From the NCBI GenBank assembly GCA_947588665.1, contig CANPYU010000060.1, forward strand, positions 1 to 7,027: DNA of 7,027 nucleotides. The letters run 5' to 3'. Shown piece by piece: positions 5,405-7,027 of the stretch. The notes below the pieces were generated by a model. It searched no databases. It had not been told where the DNA came from and saw only the letters and a list, made by a program, of their open reading frames with translations. Within the stretch, counting starts at the first letter, position 1, and the number at the start of each line of letters is the position of its first letter. The stretch is from an uncultured Bacilli bacterium. GTDB taxonomy: Bacteria; Bacillota_I; Bacilli_A; RF39; UBA660. The position numbers were made by a program, and so were the translations under genes.

Positions 5405-6649
5405 ATGAGGAAGATTATAGCTAGTTTAGATATTGGGGATGGTTCAATTAAACTAATAGTAGGTGAATTTATGAAGAATTCACTTAATGTTCTTTGTGTT
5501 TCTGAAATTTCAAGTAAAGGGATAAAAAAGGGTTTAATTAGTAATAAAGATGAATTAATTCCAGTTTTAAAAGAGGTATTTCATAAAGCTGAGGAAATGA
5601 TGGGAATTCCAATTAAAGAAGTAGTGCTTGCAGTTCCGGCATATTATACGGAAGTATTAATTAGTGAAGGTAGTACAACTATTACTAATGAAGATAGAGT
5701 TATTGGACATCAAGATATTATTAGAGCTATGCAGGCGGCTAGTTATAATAAAATAAATGATGATCAAGAACTTGTTAGTATAATTCCAACAAGATATAAA
5801 ATAAATAATGAAGAAATTGTAAAAGATCCTATTAATATGCTAGGAAATAAATTAACTGTTAAAGCAGTATTAATAACTATACCAAAATCTACAGTAAATC
5901 CTTTTATTAATGTTTTAGAGAAAATTGGGGTTAATGTGTTAGATGTAGTTACAACTCCTTTAGGAGATTATGAGGCAAATAAGACTAAAGATACAATAGG
6001 TCTTTTAGGGGCAGTTATTAATATTGGAGCAGAGACGACAACAGTATCAATTTTTAATAAAGGAATTCTTATGAAATCTGAAGTAATTGAACTGGGTGGT
6101 TCTTCAATTGATAATGATATTGCTTATATATATAAAATAACTAAAAAGGATGCTAAAGATATAAAAATGAATTTAGGTTTAGCGGTACCAGATATGGCTG
6201 ATGCTCAAGAAAAAGTAAATTTAACTGATAGAATGGGAGAAAATGTCATTATTAATCAAAAAGATTTGAGTGAAATAATTGAAAGTAGATTAGAAGAAAT
6301 ACTGGAATTAGCAAAGAAGCAAATGAACTTGCTTACGAAGAAAAATATAGAATATATAATAGTTACAGGTGGTACTACAGAAATGGGAGATTTTAATATT
6401 TTGCTTGATAAAGTCTTTACTAAATCGTATATTCTTGGTAAAATAGATATTGTAGGTGTTAGAAATAATAAATTTAGCACAGGTATTGGAACCATTAAAT
6501 ATTATAATGGAAGATTAAAATTAAAAAATAAAGAATATTCAGTTTTTAATTTAGATGAGTTAGAAGCTTTAAGTGGAGCTCATAAAAAAGTAAATATAAA
6601 TGAAAATTCAATATTAGGAAAATTATTTGGATATTTTTTTGATAGTTAA
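5405..6649 (+). CDS. ftsA: Cell division protein FtsA
   Basis: FtsA is an actin-family ATPase that tethers FtsZ filaments to the inner face of the membrane and recruits the divisome. The product is 414 residues, a normal length. The phosphate-1 loop is ASLDIGDGS (6-14). The SHS2/1C region follows, with GLISNKDEL and AVPAYYTEV at about 35-85. The phosphate-2 region is INIGAETTT (205-213), and the adenosine motif is VTGGTTEMG (320-328). The C-terminus, [13 protein letters not shown], is a short amphipathic helix of the kind that anchors FtsA to the membrane. The usual Asp of the phosphate-2 motif appears as N206. ftsZ begins 11 nt after the stop, and its Shine-Dalgarno site overlaps the ftsA stop codon, so translation is probably coupled. 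Instead of divIB/ftsQ, an RSH gene lies upstream. Confidence 0.95.
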   Translation: MRKIIASLDIGDGSIKLIVGEFMKNSLNVLCVSEISSKGIKKGLISNKDELIPVLKEVFHKAEEMMGIPIKEVVLAVPAYYTEVLISEGSTTITNEDRVIGHQDIIRAMQAASYNKINDDQELVSIIPTRYKINNEEIVKDPINMLGNKLTVKAVLITIPKSTVNPFINVLEKIGVNVLDVVTTPLGDYEANKTKDTIGLLGAVINIGAETTTVSIFNKGILMKSEVIELGGSSIDNDIAYIYKITKKDAKDIKMNLGLAVPDMADAQEKVNLTDRMGENVIINQKDLSEIIESRLEEILELAKKQMNLLTKKNIEYIIVTGGTTEMGDFNILLDKVFTKSYILGKIDIVGVRNNKFSTGIGTIKYYNGRLKLKNKEYSVFNLDELEALSGAHKKVNINENSILGKLFGYFFDS

Positions 6650-6653
6650 GGAG
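6648..6653 (+). promoter_or_regulatory. ftsZ ribosome-binding site overlapping the ftsA stop codon
   Basis: AAGGAG begins within the ftsA TAA (6647-6649) and ends 7 nt before ATG 6661, an ideal spacing. An in-frame GTG at 6655 is too close to this site to be used. The overlap suggests translational coupling of ftsA and ftsZ. Confidence 0.75.
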
Positions 6654-6660
6654 AGTGCGT

Positions 6661-7027
6661 ATGAACGGTTTACAGATGGATCAAATAGCAAAGATTAAAG
6701 TTGTAGGCGTTGGTGGCGGCGGAATGAACGCGGTTAATCGAATGATTGAAGAAGGAGTAAAAGGCGTTGAATTTATTGTTGTAAATACCGATTTGCAAGT
6801 ACTTAATGCTTCAACTTGTGAAAATAAAGTACAAATTGGAGCAACAATTACTGAAGGTTTGGGGGCTGGAGCTAATCCTGAGATTGGGCGAGCTGCGGCA
6901 ATTGAATCAAAAGCGGATTTAGAAGAAGTTATTAAGGGTGCTGATATGGTTTTCATTGCTTGTGGTATGGGTGGTGGAACTGGGACAGGAGCAGCACCGG
7001 TTATAGCAGAAATTGCTCAAGAGTCTG
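6661..7027 (+). CDS. ftsZ: Cell division GTPase FtsZ, 3'-truncated by the window end
   Basis: FtsZ is the tubulin homologue that polymerises with GTP into the Z ring at midcell; it is recruited to the membrane by FtsA, encoded just upstream. The frame is open to the last base and shows 122 complete codons, about a third of a typical FtsZ. The N-terminal nucleotide-binding loop is [16 protein letters not shown] (13-28), followed by VVNTD (40-44), [11 protein letters not shown] and the tubulin/FtsZ signature GGGTGTG (104-110) with AAPVIAEIA after it. M22 sits where many Firmicutes have Asn or Ser. The start is supported by AAGGAG at 6648-6653. The gene is richer in G and C in these conserved motifs (GGC, GCG) than its neighbours, as expected of a conserved, well-expressed gene. 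Confidence 0.97.
   Translation, partial: MNGLQMDQIAKIKVVGVGGGGMNAVNRMIEEGVKGVEFIVVNTDLQVLNASTCENKVQIGATITEGLGAGANPEIGRAAAIESKADLEEVIKGADMVFIACGMGGGTGTGAAPVIAEIAQES

Noticed and set aside
6681..6956. Minus-strand ORF opposite ftsZ
   Set aside because: It lies entirely antisense to conserved FtsZ motifs. The minus-strand frame at 6256-6495 inside ftsA is rejected likewise.

Overview
The window is AT-rich, with A/T-ending codons, TAA/TAG stops and TGG tryptophans, and no in-frame TGA in any gene, so the standard bacterial code fits. Strong Shine-Dalgarno sites, sigma-A-type promoters and the protein families point to a low-GC Firmicutes/Tenericutes-like bacterium, probably an uncultured gut Bacilli lineage. 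The lineage is an inference, not read directly from a marker gene.

Layout, left to right. (1) Positions 1-1839 hold the 3' part of a large surface or secreted protein gene whose start lies outside the window. Its C-terminal domain looks like a C-type-lectin/formylglycine-enzyme-like fold. Near its 3' end is a compositionally foreign patch of about 120 bp resembling the variable region of a diversity-generating retroelement target. (2) Positions 1840-2155 are non-coding. They hold a run of three hairpins ending in a plus-strand terminator. Facing it is an apparent minus-strand small RNA of about 100 nt with a near-consensus promoter, two abutting hairpins and its own strong terminator. A plus-strand promoter for the next gene lies just right of the small-RNA promoter. 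(3) Positions 2156-3778 encode an unrecognised membrane protein with five predicted transmembrane helices and a large extracytoplasmic domain. (4) Positions 3858-5324 encode a RelA/SpoT homologue. Its hydrolase site looks intact, its synthetase site looks degenerate, and it stops shortly after the TGS domain. (5) Positions 5405-6649 encode FtsA, followed 11 nt later by the first 122 codons of ftsZ (6661 to the window end).

The right-hand part is a cell-division locus (ftsA-ftsZ) preceded by a probable alarmone hydrolase and a membrane protein, each with its own candidate promoter. The three promoters imply short leaders that begin at or just upstream of the ribosome-binding site. The left part is accessory in character (a probably variable surface protein). 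The small-RNA locus sits at the boundary between the accessory part and the core part.

The two observations most worth following are the candidate variable region (about 1651-1770) and the unannotated minus-strand small RNA (about 1947-2048). The hydrolase-only RSH protein comes next. No reverse transcriptase, template repeat, CRISPR array, tRNA, rRNA or insertion sequence is visible in the window.
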